This document shows, piece after piece, positions 44,417 through 53,229 of a stretch of DNA of 64,000 nucleotides. A program made the position numbers and the translations under genes. The notes beneath the pieces were generated by a model. That model was not told the DNA's origin. It searched no databases and saw nothing but the letters and a program-made list of their open reading frames with translations. Location of the stretch: positions 62,001 to 126,000 of the forward strand of contig CAMWXD010000002.1 in NCBI GenBank assembly GCA_947178105.1, written 5' to 3'. The DNA comes from an uncultured Eubacterium sp. (lineage in GTDB: Bacteria; Bacillota; Clostridia; Lachnospirales; Lachnospiraceae). Every line of letters begins with the position of its first letter. The stretch's first letter is position 1.

Positions 44417-45574
44417 ATGAAAGAGCCATCGGCAAAAAAAGAATATGTAAGAAAAGAATTTGCGGAAATGACAGCGTTTTTGGACGGGTTTTTGAACTTG
44501 GGAACGCCAGGGTTTGACTGTATTGTATACCACCGGGGGAATTGCGTTTACAGGCATCGGAGAGGATACCGGGATTATGAAAATACACAAGAGGTAACGG
44601 GGAAAGAGCTATATAACATCTATTCCCTGTCAAAGCCGATTACCTGTACGGCGGCGCTGATGCTTTTCGAAAAAGGCGCTTTCCGGCTGGACGATGCGCT
44701 CTGCGCGTATTTGCCGGAATTTACGGAAATGTATGTGAAAACAATAGGAGATGCAGGCGAAAAAGGATCTGTAGTGCCTGCAAAAAAGCAGATCCGCATT
44801 CGGGATTTGTTTTGCATGACAGCAGGATTTTCTTATGACCTGGAAGCAAAAAGCATCAAAGAGGGAAAAGAAAAGACAGCCGGAGCCTGCCCGACCAGGG
44901 AGATGATGCGGTATCTGGCAAAAGAGCCTTTGGAATTTGAGCCGGGAACCGAATGGAGATACAGCTTTTGCCATGATGTGCTGGCGGCGCTTGTAGAGAC
45001 AGTGAGCAAAATGAGGTACAGCGAATTTGTCCGCACTTATATTTTTGAACCGCTGCAAATGGATCATTCTACGTTTGATGCCAGTACAGCGGATATGGAA
45101 AAAGTGATGGCACAGTACCAGTATGACGCGAAGGCGCAGCGCATTGTCAACTGCGGAAAGGAAAATCAGGGCTTTCAGCTTGGCAGGGACTATGAGAGCG
45201 GAGGCGCAGGATGTATCTCCTCAATGGATGACTACATCCGGTTTGCAGAGGCGCTGAGAAAAGGGGATGTGCTCTTGAGCAAAAAAACAAGCAGGCTGAT
45301 GTGGAGCAACCAGTTGGATGAAGCGTGCCTTGGAGCTTTTTGCCAGGATCGGGTAAAGGACTATGGATATGGGCTGGGCGTCAGATGCCCGCGGGCAGGT
45401 TCCAGTAAGAAAGACTTTGGCTGGGGCGGCGCAGGGGGTGCGTTTGTGGCGATTAGCCCGGAATATGAGTATAGCCTGGTATATTTGCAGCATGTGATGG
45501 AGTCTCCAGTGCAGCAAGAAAAAGGAAAACTGGTGGATTTTATGGATCGGATTTTTGGGGCTGGCGTGATCTAA
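44417..45574 (+). CDS. serine hydrolase (beta-lactamase/class C-like family)
   Basis: A 385-residue protein of the beta-lactamase-fold serine hydrolase family. The nucleophile motif is SLSK (S-x-x-K, near residue 74), a Tyr-x-x motif follows in WRYSFCHDVLA, and GWGGAGG stands where the third motif lies. No signal peptide is seen, so it is probably a cytoplasmic esterase or peptidase rather than an antibiotic-resistance enzyme. In this locus it may remove acyl groups from imported glycans. GGGGAG precedes the ATG at 44417. Confidence 0.8.
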   Translation: MKEPSAKKEYVRKEFAEMTAFLDGFLNLGTPGFDCIVYHRGNCVYRHRRGYRDYENTQEVTGKELYNIYSLSKPITCTAALMLFEKGAFRLDDALCAYLPEFTEMYVKTIGDAGEKGSVVPAKKQIRIRDLFCMTAGFSYDLEAKSIKEGKEKTAGACPTREMMRYLAKEPLEFEPGTEWRYSFCHDVLAALVETVSKMRYSEFVRTYIFEPLQMDHSTFDASTADMEKVMAQYQYDAKAQRIVNCGKENQGFQLGRDYESGGAGCISSMDDYIRFAEALRKGDVLLSKKTSRLMWSNQLDEACLGAFCQDRVKDYGYGLGVRCPRAGSSKKDFGWGGAGGAFVAISPEYEYSLVYLQHVMESPVQQEKGKLVDFMDRIFGAGVI

Positions 45575-45715
45575 GGGCTGCTTATGTCAGGAATGAAACT
45601 AATTTGTGTCATTTTTCGTGCTTTTCTTGTGCAGGAAATACTGGTATGCTAGAAATATGAGAACAGGCATTAGCAGAGATTCAAAAAGAAAAAGACGGAA
45701 AAAGGAGCGATCGAT

Positions 45716-48061
45716 ATGAGCAGGACACTAGGAGCATGGATCACAGACGGCACAGCAGCGCCATTTTATGCCAGAAAGCAGTTTCGCATTACAAAGCCGG
45801 TGCAGTCTGCACGGGCAAGCGTATGCGGCCTTGGACAGTTTGTGTTTTACGTAAACGGCAAAAAAGCAGGAGACCACGAGCTTGACCCTGGGTGGACAAA
45901 TTACCGCAGGCTGATCCAATATGTGACATTTGATGTAACAAAGGACTTGGCCGAAGGGGAGAATGTAATCGGGGCGGAGGTCGGCAACGGGTGGTTTATC
46001 AAAACGGATGAGCATTATACCTTTTCTTTCCCAAAGTTTATGCCGCCGAACCCAAACCCTTACCAGGCATACGGAAAAAGCCTGGTGCTGGCGCTGGAGC
46101 TGTCTATTAAATACACAGACGGTTCCATAGAGGTGATCCATGCAGACGATACGTTTGCCGTACACAAGCACCCTGTTGTGATGAGCAATGTGTACGGTTC
46201 GGAAACGATCGACGGCAGGCTGCGCCAGGATGGCTGGTGTACGGCGGCGTTTGACGCTTCGGGCTGGGAAGCGGCACAGGCTGTAGCGGCACAGGACGAG
46301 CCAAAAGGCAGGCTGATCGAGCAGTTTCAGCCTGCGGTAAAGGTGATTGCTGCTTATGATGGGAAATATGTGGGCACGGTATTAAAGACAGCAGATCCGG
46401 CAGAAACGGGAGGATCAGTAAAAACGCCTGGCATCGAGCGTGAAATATATGATTTTGGACAGAATATGTCTGGTATTTTGGAGTTCGAAGCCTGCGGAAA
46501 GGCGGGGGATGAAATCAGGGTGTATCCGGCGGAAAAGCTTGCGCCCGACGGTGACGTAGACCAGATGGCAAAAGGCTGGGTGATGGTTGATTCCTGTATT
46601 ACCTATCTCATCGGGCAGGACGATGCGTGGGAAACCTGCCGTATGAAGTTTACGTATTTTGCAGGGCGTTATGTGGCGGTGGAAAAAGGGCAGGCATCCC
46701 TGCGCAGCCTGAAGGCATATGCAGTTACAAGCGCATGGAAGACGGATGGCGCGTTTCACAGCGATGATGAACGGTATAACCGTATTTATCAGATGATCGA
46801 AAAGACTGTGGAGGCAAATATGCTCAGCGTGCATACGGACTGCCCGACGATCGAACGGTTTGCATGGCAGGAGCCAAACCATCTGATGGCGCCGTCTATT
46901 TTCTATATGAAGGACGGCAAAAAGCTGTGGGAGAAGTTTTTGCTTGATATGCGCACGCAACAGCATACCGCAGAGGATTATTTTTTGGATTATGACGGAA
47001 ACCGGGTCTATCCGGGGGACGGGCTGATGCCGTCGCAGTGCCCCTGCTATATTCCAAACGTGCTCCCGGTGCCGGGGATGGGCAGCTTTTATGATATTAT
47101 CCCGTGGGGGAGTACGTGTATACTTGGAACATACTGGCATTATCTGTTTTATGGGGACAAAAAGATTATAGAGGATAATTATGAGGCGGGAAGGCGTTAT
47201 CTGGAGCATTTAAAGGGCAAAGTAGACGCAGAAGGCTTTATCAGCCATGGGCTGGGTGACTGGGGCAATCCAAAGCAGGAGCTGGCAAGGGAAAATGTGG
47301 AAACCGTTTTTTTATATGCAGATGCAAAAACGCTGGCGTATTTTGCGGGGATCCTTTGCCGGGACAAAGAGCAGGCTGAGCTGGAGGCGTATGCAGCCGA
47401 AGTCAGAGAGCATTATAATCAAAAACTGTTAGTCAGGCATCCCGAAAAAGGGTTTTGGTGCTACCGTATATGGCAGTACCAGGATCAGGTGAAGATGACG
47501 CAGGCGGCAGAGGCGCTTCCATTGTACTGGGGCATGGTGCCGAAGGAGAAGGAGGCGGATGTCGCAAAGGCATTCCTTGATACGCTGGAACAGGAGCAGG
47601 CGTTTGTCAGCGGGGAAGTCGGGCTTCCTTATATTATCCAGACAGCGGCAAAATATAAAATGAATGATAAGATTGCACAGTTTATCACACGTACGGAGCA
47701 TCCGAGCTATTATGCGTTTGTGCTGGACGGGATGACGACGCTTGGCGAGTATTGGGAGAGCAATCCAAGGAGCCACTGCCATGATATGATGGGACATATT
47801 ATTGAATGGTATTATCATGGAATCGCAGGCATCCAGCCAAAGGAGCCTGGTTTTCGCCGTGTCAGGATCTGCCCGTACCTGCCGGAAGGGATGGGGGAAT
47901 TTACCTGTACGTACCGTTCGGTAAATGGAGAGATCCAGGTGCATGTAAAAGAGTGCGGGGAGGAAATCGTGCTGGAGACAAAGGTACCGCAGGGCGTGGC
48001 ATATGAGGAGGATCTATCGCACCTGCTGCTGCGCGGAAAATGCGTGCGTGTGCAGATGTAG
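45716..48061 (+). CDS. alpha-L-rhamnosidase-type glycoside hydrolase (GH78)
   Basis: A 781-residue enzyme without signal peptide. The N-terminal beta domains carry GLGQFVFYVNGKKAGDHELDPGWTNYRRLIQYVTFDVT and EVGNGWF, the carbohydrate-binding pattern of GH78. The (alpha/alpha)6 barrel includes VHTDCPTIERFAWQEPNHL, equivalent to the family's DCP-x-x-ER acidic motif, and GLGDWGNP, with ATTLGEYWES-like MTTLGEYWES near the end. It probably removes terminal alpha-L-rhamnose from imported plant glycans or glycosides. AAAGGAG lies upstream of the ATG. The family is clear; the substrate is inferred. Confidence 0.88.
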   Translation: MSRTLGAWITDGTAAPFYARKQFRITKPVQSARASVCGLGQFVFYVNGKKAGDHELDPGWTNYRRLIQYVTFDVTKDLAEGENVIGAEVGNGWFIKTDEHYTFSFPKFMPPNPNPYQAYGKSLVLALELSIKYTDGSIEVIHADDTFAVHKHPVVMSNVYGSETIDGRLRQDGWCTAAFDASGWEAAQAVAAQDEPKGRLIEQFQPAVKVIAAYDGKYVGTVLKTADPAETGGSVKTPGIEREIYDFGQNMSGILEFEACGKAGDEIRVYPAEKLAPDGDVDQMAKGWVMVDSCITYLIGQDDAWETCRMKFTYFAGRYVAVEKGQASLRSLKAYAVTSAWKTDGAFHSDDERYNRIYQMIEKTVEANMLSVHTDCPTIERFAWQEPNHLMAPSIFYMKDGKKLWEKFLLDMRTQQHTAEDYFLDYDGNRVYPGDGLMPSQCPCYIPNVLPVPGMGSFYDIIPWGSTCILGTYWHYLFYGDKKIIEDNYEAGRRYLEHLKGKVDAEGFISHGLGDWGNPKQELARENVETVFLYADAKTLAYFAGILCRDKEQAELEAYAAEVREHYNQKLLVRHPEKGFWCYRIWQYQDQVKMTQAAEALPLYWGMVPKEKEADVAKAFLDTLEQEQAFVSGEVGLPYIIQTAAKYKMNDKIAQFITRTEHPSYYAFVLDGMTTLGEYWESNPRSHCHDMMGHIIEWYYHGIAGIQPKEPGFRRVRICPYLPEGMGEFTCTYRSVNGEIQVHVKECGEEIVLETKVPQGVAYEEDLSHLLLRGKCVRVQM

Positions 48062-48068
48062 CAATAGG

Positions 48069-48096
48069 CCAAAAGCAATCGCCCAAAAGCAATCAC
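48069..48096 (+). repeat. two tandem 14-bp repeats
   Basis: CCAAAAGCAATC(G/A)C occurs twice in tandem (48069-48082 and 48083-48096), with a degenerate third start, between the rhamnosidase-type gene and the epimerase promoter. Confidence 0.6.
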
Positions 48097-48112
48097 CCAA
48101 AGAGGAAAGCAG

Positions 48113-48141
48113 TTGACACTTTCAGCGGCATTTTGTATACT
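48113..48141 (+). promoter_or_regulatory. sigma-A-type promoter for the aldose epimerase gene
   Basis: TTGACA at 48113-48118, a 17-bp spacer and TATACT at 48136-48141. It means the epimerase gene has its own near-consensus promoter, separate from the rhamnosidase-type gene. Confidence 0.72.
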
Positions 48142-48205
48142 TCTATTAAAGTATGGAAAGTGCTGCCAGCCGCCCAGTGCAGGCAGCGCGGAAGCGAGGT
48201 GTAAT

Positions 48206-49078
48206 ATGGCATTATATCAGATCAGCAATGAGCAGATTGCCATACAGGTGGACAGTATGGGGGCTGAGCTGAAATCATTGAAGAAAAAGGACACAGGTAC
48301 AGAGTACATGTGGGAAGGGGATCCGGCTTATTGGAAACGGACGTCGCCGGTATTGTTTCCGATCGTGGGAAGCCTGCGTGACGGAAGCTTCCTGTTAGAC
48401 GGAAAACGGTATCCGATGGGGCAGCACGGATTTGCAAGGGATATGGAATTTGAGCTGGTGAAGGAAACACCGGAGGAAATCTGGTTCCGCCTGGAATCAA
48501 ACGCACAGACACTGGAAAAATATCCGTATGCGTTTGTGCTGGAGCTTGGGTACGAGCTGCGGGACAATACCGTCGTGGTAAAGTGGAAGGTAAGCAATCC
48601 CGCACAGCAGGAACTGCATTTTTCAATCGGCGGGCATCCGGCGTTTCGCTGTCCGCTTACAAAGGGAGAGTTACAGGAGGATTACCGGATCTGGTTTGAT
48701 GCGAAAGGAGAGGTCACGGCAGGCGTGATTGAAAACGGGCTGATGACAGCGGGACAGGCAGTCTATCCGCTGGAGGACGGATGCCTGCGGGTGACGGAGC
48801 ATTTGTTTGATCACGATGCGCTTGTGATTGAGAACCATCAGGCACAGAAAGTAGCGCTTGTAAAGCCGGATGGGACGCATTATCTGGCCGTCAGCTTTGA
48901 TGCGCCGCTTTTCGGCGTCTGGTCGCCGCCAGGAAAGAAAGCGCCGTTTGTCTGCATAGAGCCGTGGTATGGCAGATGCGATGCGCATGATTTTGCAGGG
49001 ACATGGCAGCAGCGGAAGTGGGGGCAGTGCCTGCAACCGGGGCAGAGCTTTGACGCTTCCTATCAGGTCTCAGTCTGA
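48206..49078 (+). CDS. aldose 1-epimerase family protein (LacX-like)
   Basis: A 290-residue cytoplasmic beta-sandwich protein of the galactose mutarotase superfamily. GAELKSLKK and MWEGDPAYWKRTSPVLFPIVG at the N-terminus, GQHGFARDMEF, FSIGGHPAFRCP and CIEPWYGR with the conserved acidic residue are family features. It speeds interconversion of sugar anomers. The ATG at 48206 gives the usual start and has GAGGTG upstream; the frame is open to 48113, but that overlaps the promoter. Confidence 0.88.
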   Translation: MALYQISNEQIAIQVDSMGAELKSLKKKDTGTEYMWEGDPAYWKRTSPVLFPIVGSLRDGSFLLDGKRYPMGQHGFARDMEFELVKETPEEIWFRLESNAQTLEKYPYAFVLELGYELRDNTVVVKWKVSNPAQQELHFSIGGHPAFRCPLTKGELQEDYRIWFDAKGEVTAGVIENGLMTAGQAVYPLEDGCLRVTEHLFDHDALVIENHQAQKVALVKPDGTHYLAVSFDAPLFGVWSPPGKKAPFVCIEPWYGRCDAHDFAGTWQQRKWGQCLQPGQSFDASYQVSV

Positions 49079-49113
49079 TTGATACGAAAAAGGCAGTCTA
49101 AGACGATCATAAG

Positions 49114-49165
49114 TGCCGGACAGAGGAAACAGAAGCTTTTTGTTTTCTGCTGTCCGGCATTTTTA
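49114..49165 (+). terminator. rho-independent terminator after the epimerase gene
   Basis: TGCCGGACAG (49114-49123) pairs with CTGTCCGGCA (49150-49159), with further pairing inside, followed by TTTTT. Confidence 0.82.
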
Positions 49166-49207
49166 AGATTTTTTGGAAACAGGAATGGTTATAAGGAGGT
49201 TCGAACG

Positions 49208-49876
49208 ATGAACAAATGGTTTCAGAAAGCTTCGGCGCTGCTTGCCGGGATGATCTGCATTACAATGATGGGCGGCTGTGCATCCGCTCAGAAGGCGCCT
49301 GAAAATGTCTCGCAGCCTGCATCGGAAGCAGATGGGCAGGCGGAAACGGATGCGGATAAGGCAGAGCTGGTACAGCCAGAAGAAGGGCAGCAGGCGGAGG
49401 ACGGAGCGTCCGGCCTGGGTGAATTTTCCGTGCAGGATATTACCGGAAAGGAATATACAAACGAGATGTTCCGTGATTATAAGCTGACGATGGTAAATGT
49501 GTTTACGACATGGTGTACCCCTTGTATTAATGAGATACCGGATCTGGAAAAGCTGCATATACAGATGGCGGACAAAGGAGTAAATGTTGTGGGGATTGTG
49601 TTGGATGCGGTTGGAGAAAAAGGAGAAAGGGACGAGGAAGCAATAGAGAAAGCAAAGCTGTTAGCAGAACGGACAGGCGCATCGTATCCGTTTTTGATCC
49701 CGGACGCCGGCGGCATGAACGGCAGGCTGTACGGGATACAGGCGGTGCCGGAAACATTTTTTGTAGATAAAGACGGCAGGATTTTAGGCGAGACGTATAC
49801 GGGAAGCAATGTCTTAGAGGAGTGGAAAAAAATTGTGGAAGCACAGTTGGACAGCCTGGAAGGAGAGCAGCAGTGA
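49208..49876 (+). CDS. TlpA-like thioredoxin-fold lipoprotein
   Basis: A 222-residue lipoprotein. The signal peptide ends in MMGGC (lipidated Cys near residue 24), an acidic Ala/Glu/Gln linker follows, then a thioredoxin-fold domain of the TlpA/ResA type with the redox pair WCTPC near residues 102-106 and the cis-Pro region AVPETFFVDKDG. It should act outside the membrane as a thiol-disulfide protein. GGAGG lies eight bases before the ATG. The next two genes overlap in turn (a CXXC small protein and a membrane ferredoxin-like protein), which suggests one redox complex. Confidence 0.88.
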   Translation: MNKWFQKASALLAGMICITMMGGCASAQKAPENVSQPASEADGQAETDADKAELVQPEEGQQAEDGASGLGEFSVQDITGKEYTNEMFRDYKLTMVNVFTTWCTPCINEIPDLEKLHIQMADKGVNVVGIVLDAVGEKGERDEEAIEKAKLLAERTGASYPFLIPDAGGMNGRLYGIQAVPETFFVDKDGRILGETYTGSNVLEEWKKIVEAQLDSLEGEQQ

Positions 49877-50022
49877 AAAGAGGCGCCCGCTTTGACTGGC
49901 GGGGAATCTGCGCGGCAGCCATAGGGGTTTTGATGATGGCGTATGGGATTTGCCGCGGGGAGATGAAGGTTGTTTTGGAAAAAGCAGTTCGGATATGTAT
50001 GGAGTGTATAGGAATTGGATAA
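49873..50022 (+). CDS. CD1871A-family small CXXC protein
   Basis: A 49-residue protein starting at a GTG that overlaps the upstream stop codon (GTGA). It has one hydrophobic segment (about residues 10-24) and the C-terminal motif CMECIGIG, the hallmark of the CD1871A-type CXXC proteins. GGAGAG lies just upstream. It is too short to be found easily. It sits between a TlpA-like lipoprotein and a 4Fe-4S membrane protein and overlaps both, so the three are probably made together and function in one extracytoplasmic redox pathway. Confidence 0.8.
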   Translation: MKRGARFDWRGICAAAIGVLMMAYGICRGEMKVVLEKAVRICMECIGIG

Positions 50023-50854
50023 AAAGAAAAAAGAAAGTGAATGGCATCGCCACAGGGTACAGGCATTGTGGGCGCTGCTTACCAATAGTTATCTTGCTGG
50101 CTTTGTCCAGGGAAAAATATACCGCGGGCGTCTGAAAAATCTCTGCGTGCCGGGATTAAACTGCTATTCCTGTCCGGGCGCGCTTGGCTCCTGCCCGATC
50201 GGGGCAATGCAGGCGGTCATTGGGAGCTGGAATTTTAAATTTGCATTTTATGTGGCTGGATTTCTTATGTTTGTCGGCGCGCTTGCCGGAAGGTTTGCCT
50301 GCGGCTGGCTGTGTCCGTTCGGGCTGATCCAGGATTTGCTGCATAAAATCCCGTTTCCGGTAAAAATCAGGACATTTCGGGGCGACAAGCTGCTTCGCAG
50401 GCTGAAATACCTGGTGTTTTTACTGTTTGTCGTATTGCTGCCGCTTTGCCTGGTAGATGTGCTTGGGCAGGGGGCGCCGTATTTCTGCAAGCTGGCCTGC
50501 CCGGCAGGCACGCTGGAGGGCGGTATCCCGCTTGTATTGGCGAATGCATCCATGCGCAGTGCGCTTGGATGGCTGTATGTATGGAAAAATGTCCTGCTTG
50601 CAGTTACGGTGCTGCTTGCAGTCATGATTTACCGTCCATTCTGCAAATACATCTGCCCGCTCGGCGCAGTGTATTCCGTCTTTAACCCGATTGCAGTCCT
50701 CCGTTATCGGGTAGACCAGGACAAATGCACTGGGTGCGGGGCTTGCAGCAGGGTATGCAGGATGCAGGTCGATCCGGTGCACGAGGCAAACCATCCAGAG
50801 TGCATCCATTGCGGGCAGTGCAAAAAGGTGTGCAGGGCGCAGGCGATCCGGTAA
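50015..50854 (+). CDS. membrane 4Fe-4S ferredoxin-type protein (NapH/YccM-like)
   Basis: A 279-residue membrane protein with about four to five helices, two cysteine motifs near helices (CGWLCPFGLIQDL and CKYICPLGAV, both C-x-x-x-CP) and two C-terminal [4Fe-4S] sites (CTGCGACSRVC and CIHCGQCKKVC). It also has NCYSCPGALGSCPIGAMQ near the N-terminus. Proteins like this pass electrons across the membrane. The start is a TTG at 50015 overlapping the previous stop; no better start is in frame. With the TlpA-like lipoprotein and the CXXC protein it may carry electrons to the outside thiol protein. Confidence 0.88.
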   Translation: MDKKKKESEWHRHRVQALWALLTNSYLAGFVQGKIYRGRLKNLCVPGLNCYSCPGALGSCPIGAMQAVIGSWNFKFAFYVAGFLMFVGALAGRFACGWLCPFGLIQDLLHKIPFPVKIRTFRGDKLLRRLKYLVFLLFVVLLPLCLVDVLGQGAPYFCKLACPAGTLEGGIPLVLANASMRSALGWLYVWKNVLLAVTVLLAVMIYRPFCKYICPLGAVYSVFNPIAVLRYRVDQDKCTGCGACSRVCRMQVDPVHEANHPECIHCGQCKKVCRAQAIR

Positions 50855-50932
50855 ATTTCTGGCATTTTCCTGTAGTTTGAACTATTGTATAGAAAAAAAG
50901 GCAATCTGGGAAAAATTTTCAGTAATCATCTA

Positions 50933-50961
50933 TTGCAGTATGGCACAAAAGGCGGTAAAAT
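50933..50961 (+). promoter_or_regulatory. sigma-A-type promoter for nfeD-flotillin operon
   Basis: TTGCAG at 50933-50938, a 17-bp spacer and TAAAAT at 50956-50961, about 60 bases before the NfeD start. A short hairpin (GCGCTG/CAGCGC) follows in the leader. Confidence 0.6.
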
Positions 50962-51023
50962 AAAAGAAATCCAAGTGCTGCTAGCGCTGTACCGTTCAGC
51001 GCACTCTGAAAGGAGGAGTTGAT

Positions 51024-51557
51024 ATGAATATGCAGACAGTCTATATCACTTGCATGGCAGGCGGGATCCTGCTGCTGCTGTCGTCGATTATTTTCAGCGC
51101 TGCCGATGATTTTTTCGATTTTGCGGCATTTGACCTGTTTAGTATCGACCTGGGCGAGTTTGACCTGGATATTTTGCCGGTATCCATGAAATCACTTTGT
51201 CTGGCGGCGACTGTATTCGGAAGCGTCAGTATGCTGCTGCTGGACCAGCCGCCGACAGTTCGGCATATCATTGCAGGCGTATGCGCCTATGTCGGCGCGT
51301 TTATTGTGCAGAATATCACTGGATTTTTAAAAAACCACCAGTCCGAGGCGGATACTCTGGAAAGTATATGCAGCCGCAGCTATGTCGTCAATGTCGCGAT
51401 ACCGAAACAGGGGTATGGGTCTGTGGCAAGTACCGGGCAGAACTGTTCGGTCATTACTATGACAGCAAAATCCGCAGACGGCAGTGCGATTGCAGCAGGG
51501 ACGAAGGTACAGATCATCAATATCACGGAGCATGTTGCGATTGTGATGAAGCAGTAA
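51024..51557 (+). CDS. NfeD-like membrane protein with OB-fold domain
   Basis: A 177-residue protein with three predicted helices (about 6-25, 56-73 and 84-100) and a C-terminal domain of about 65 residues resembling the NfeD OB fold (SRSYVVNVAIPKQGYGSVAS...GTKVQIINITEHVAIVMK). It lies 23 bases before a flotillin gene. The NfeD-flotillin pair is widely conserved (YuaF-FloT in Bacillus) and affects membrane order. GGAGGAG precedes the ATG. Confidence 0.83.
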   Translation: MNMQTVYITCMAGGILLLLSSIIFSAADDFFDFAAFDLFSIDLGEFDLDILPVSMKSLCLAATVFGSVSMLLLDQPPTVRHIIAGVCAYVGAFIVQNITGFLKNHQSEADTLESICSRSYVVNVAIPKQGYGSVASTGQNCSVITMTAKSADGSAIAAGTKVQIINITEHVAIVMKQ

Positions 51558-51580
51558 GCATTCGATAAGGAGGACAAAGG

Positions 51581-53167
51581 ATGACGCTGAATGAATTATT
51601 ACCGATCATTTCGATTCCACTGGTAATTATATTAGTGCTGGTTGCTATTTTTTCGATGTGGAAAAAGGTGCCGCAGGATAAAGCAGGGGTGATTACCGGA
51701 CTGAAACGCCGCGTGATTACCGGCGGAGGCGGGCTTGTGATTCCAGGCGTAGAACGCATTGATTACATATCTTTGGGAAATATGCCGCTGCGCGTGGATA
51801 CAAAGGGGAGCCTGTCATCACAGGGCGTGCCGATTTCCGTCAGCACGACGGCTGTGATAAAAGTCCGCAACTCTCCGGAAGCAATATTGACAGCGATTGA
51901 GCAGTTTACAGGGAAAAATGAACAGGAAATTATAAAAAATATTATGTCTACCGCTACCGCAGTACTGGAAGGCAAGCTGCGTGAGATTATCGCGACGATG
52001 ACGGTCGAAGACCTGTATCAGAAGCGAGAAGCTTTTTCCAGCCAGGTACAGGAGGTCGTTGGGACAGAGCTTGGCAATATGGGGCTGGAGGTCAAAAATT
52101 TTACCATTACAGACATCTCAGATGAAAACGGATATATCGAAGCGCTTGGGGAAGGCATGATTGCACAGCGGAAAAAAGACGCTGAGATTCAAAAATCCGA
52201 GGCCAAGCGGGAACAGGATGAGCGGACTTCTGAAAATATCAAGATCGGTGAACAGGCAAAGCTGGAAGCAGCGACTGCGATCAAGCAGGCAGAAAAGGAA
52301 AAGCAGGTCGCAGAGGCACGTTACCAAAAGGAAATCAGCACCGCAAACGCAGAAGCGGAGCTGGCGCATGATATCCAGCGCAAAAAGACGCAGAAAGAGG
52401 TCATCCAGGCGGAAATGGACGCGGAGCTGATCCGCCAGCAGCGCCAAAAGGATATTGCGGAAGCCGAGATCCAGGTACAGATCACACAGGCACAAAAAAA
52501 TACCGAGCTGGCAGAACAGCGGGCGCTTGAAAAAGAAAAGCAGCTTTTGTCTGATGTGGTAAAACCGGCAGAAGCCGGCAGAAAGAGACAGGAACAGGAG
52601 TCGGAGGCAGATAAATACGCACAGATCAAAAAGGCGGAGGCGGAAGCCGAGAAAAAGAAAATCGATGCGGTTGCCGAAGCAGAAGCGATAAGAGCAAAAG
52701 CGGTAGCCGAAGCACAGGCGATCGAAGCAAAAGCAAAAGCCGAGGCAGAGGCAATCGCCAGAAAGGGAAGCGCACAGGCGGAAGCAAAGAAAGCGTCCCT
52801 GCTTGCCGAAGCAGAAGGCTTGGAACGCAAGGCAGAAGCAATGCAGAAATTAAACAGCGCAGGCGTGATCCAGATGGTGATTGACAAACTGCCGGAGATG
52901 GCAAGCGCCGTGGCACAGCCATTGACTGCGATTGATAAAATATCCATTATTGACAGCGGCAGCGGAGAATCCGGTGTCTCCCAGATGGGCAGTTATGTAC
53001 CGTCCCTGCTGGCAAAAACGATGGAAACCGTAAAGGAGACAACAGGATTTGATATGCTGGATGCAATGAAGTCCAATACGATCCAGGCACAGACCGAGCG
53101 GAATATTAAGGTAGAAGGGCTTGGCACTGAGAAAAGAACGGATCATGAAACACCGGATCCTGCATAA
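51581..53167 (+). CDS. floT: flotillin-like SPFH-domain protein
   Basis: A 528-residue membrane scaffold protein. An N-terminal hydrophobic hairpin (about 7-28) is followed by the SPFH/band-7 domain (VPQDKAGVITGLKRRVITGGGGLVIPGVERIDYISLGNM...VEDLYQKREAFSSQVQEVV) and a long coiled coil rich in Ala, Glu and Lys with EA repeats (about 200-420), then the flotillin C-terminus. It organises membrane microdomains together with the NfeD-like protein before it. GGAGG precedes the ATG. Confidence 0.93.
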   Translation: MTLNELLPIISIPLVIILVLVAIFSMWKKVPQDKAGVITGLKRRVITGGGGLVIPGVERIDYISLGNMPLRVDTKGSLSSQGVPISVSTTAVIKVRNSPEAILTAIEQFTGKNEQEIIKNIMSTATAVLEGKLREIIATMTVEDLYQKREAFSSQVQEVVGTELGNMGLEVKNFTITDISDENGYIEALGEGMIAQRKKDAEIQKSEAKREQDERTSENIKIGEQAKLEAATAIKQAEKEKQVAEARYQKEISTANAEAELAHDIQRKKTQKEVIQAEMDAELIRQQRQKDIAEAEIQVQITQAQKNTELAEQRALEKEKQLLSDVVKPAEAGRKRQEQESEADKYAQIKKAEAEAEKKKIDAVAEAEAIRAKAVAEAQAIEAKAKAEAEAIARKGSAQAEAKKASLLAEAEGLERKAEAMQKLNSAGVIQMVIDKLPEMASAVAQPLTAIDKISIIDSGSGESGVSQMGSYVPSLLAKTMETVKETTGFDMLDAMKSNTIQAQTERNIKVEGLGTEKRTDHETPDPA

Positions 53168-53171
53168 AAAA

Positions 53172-53225
53172 GACATAGAAACAAGAACCCCTGCATACAA
53201 TGTAACAACAAGGATTGCAGGGGTT
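53172..53225 (+). promoter_or_regulatory. predicted sigma-E promoter of spoIIID inside a terminator-like hairpin
   Basis: GACATAGA at 53172-53179, a 14-bp spacer and CATACAAT at 53194-53201 (exact sigma-E -10). A hairpin (AACCCCTGCA 53186-53195 with TGCAGGGGTT 53216-53225) overlaps the promoter: its 5' arm covers the spacer and the first -10 bases, and its 3' arm contains the spoIIID ribosome binding site AGGGG (53219-53223). Transcripts from upstream would carry the whole hairpin; sigma-E transcripts, starting near 53208, would lack its 5' arm. Confidence 0.65.
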
Positions 53226-53229
53226 TCTT

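Noticed and set aside
44417..45574. Beta-lactamase resistance gene
   Set aside because: It has the fold's S-x-x-K motif but no signal peptide, and it lies in a sugar-use locus; a general serine hydrolase is more likely.
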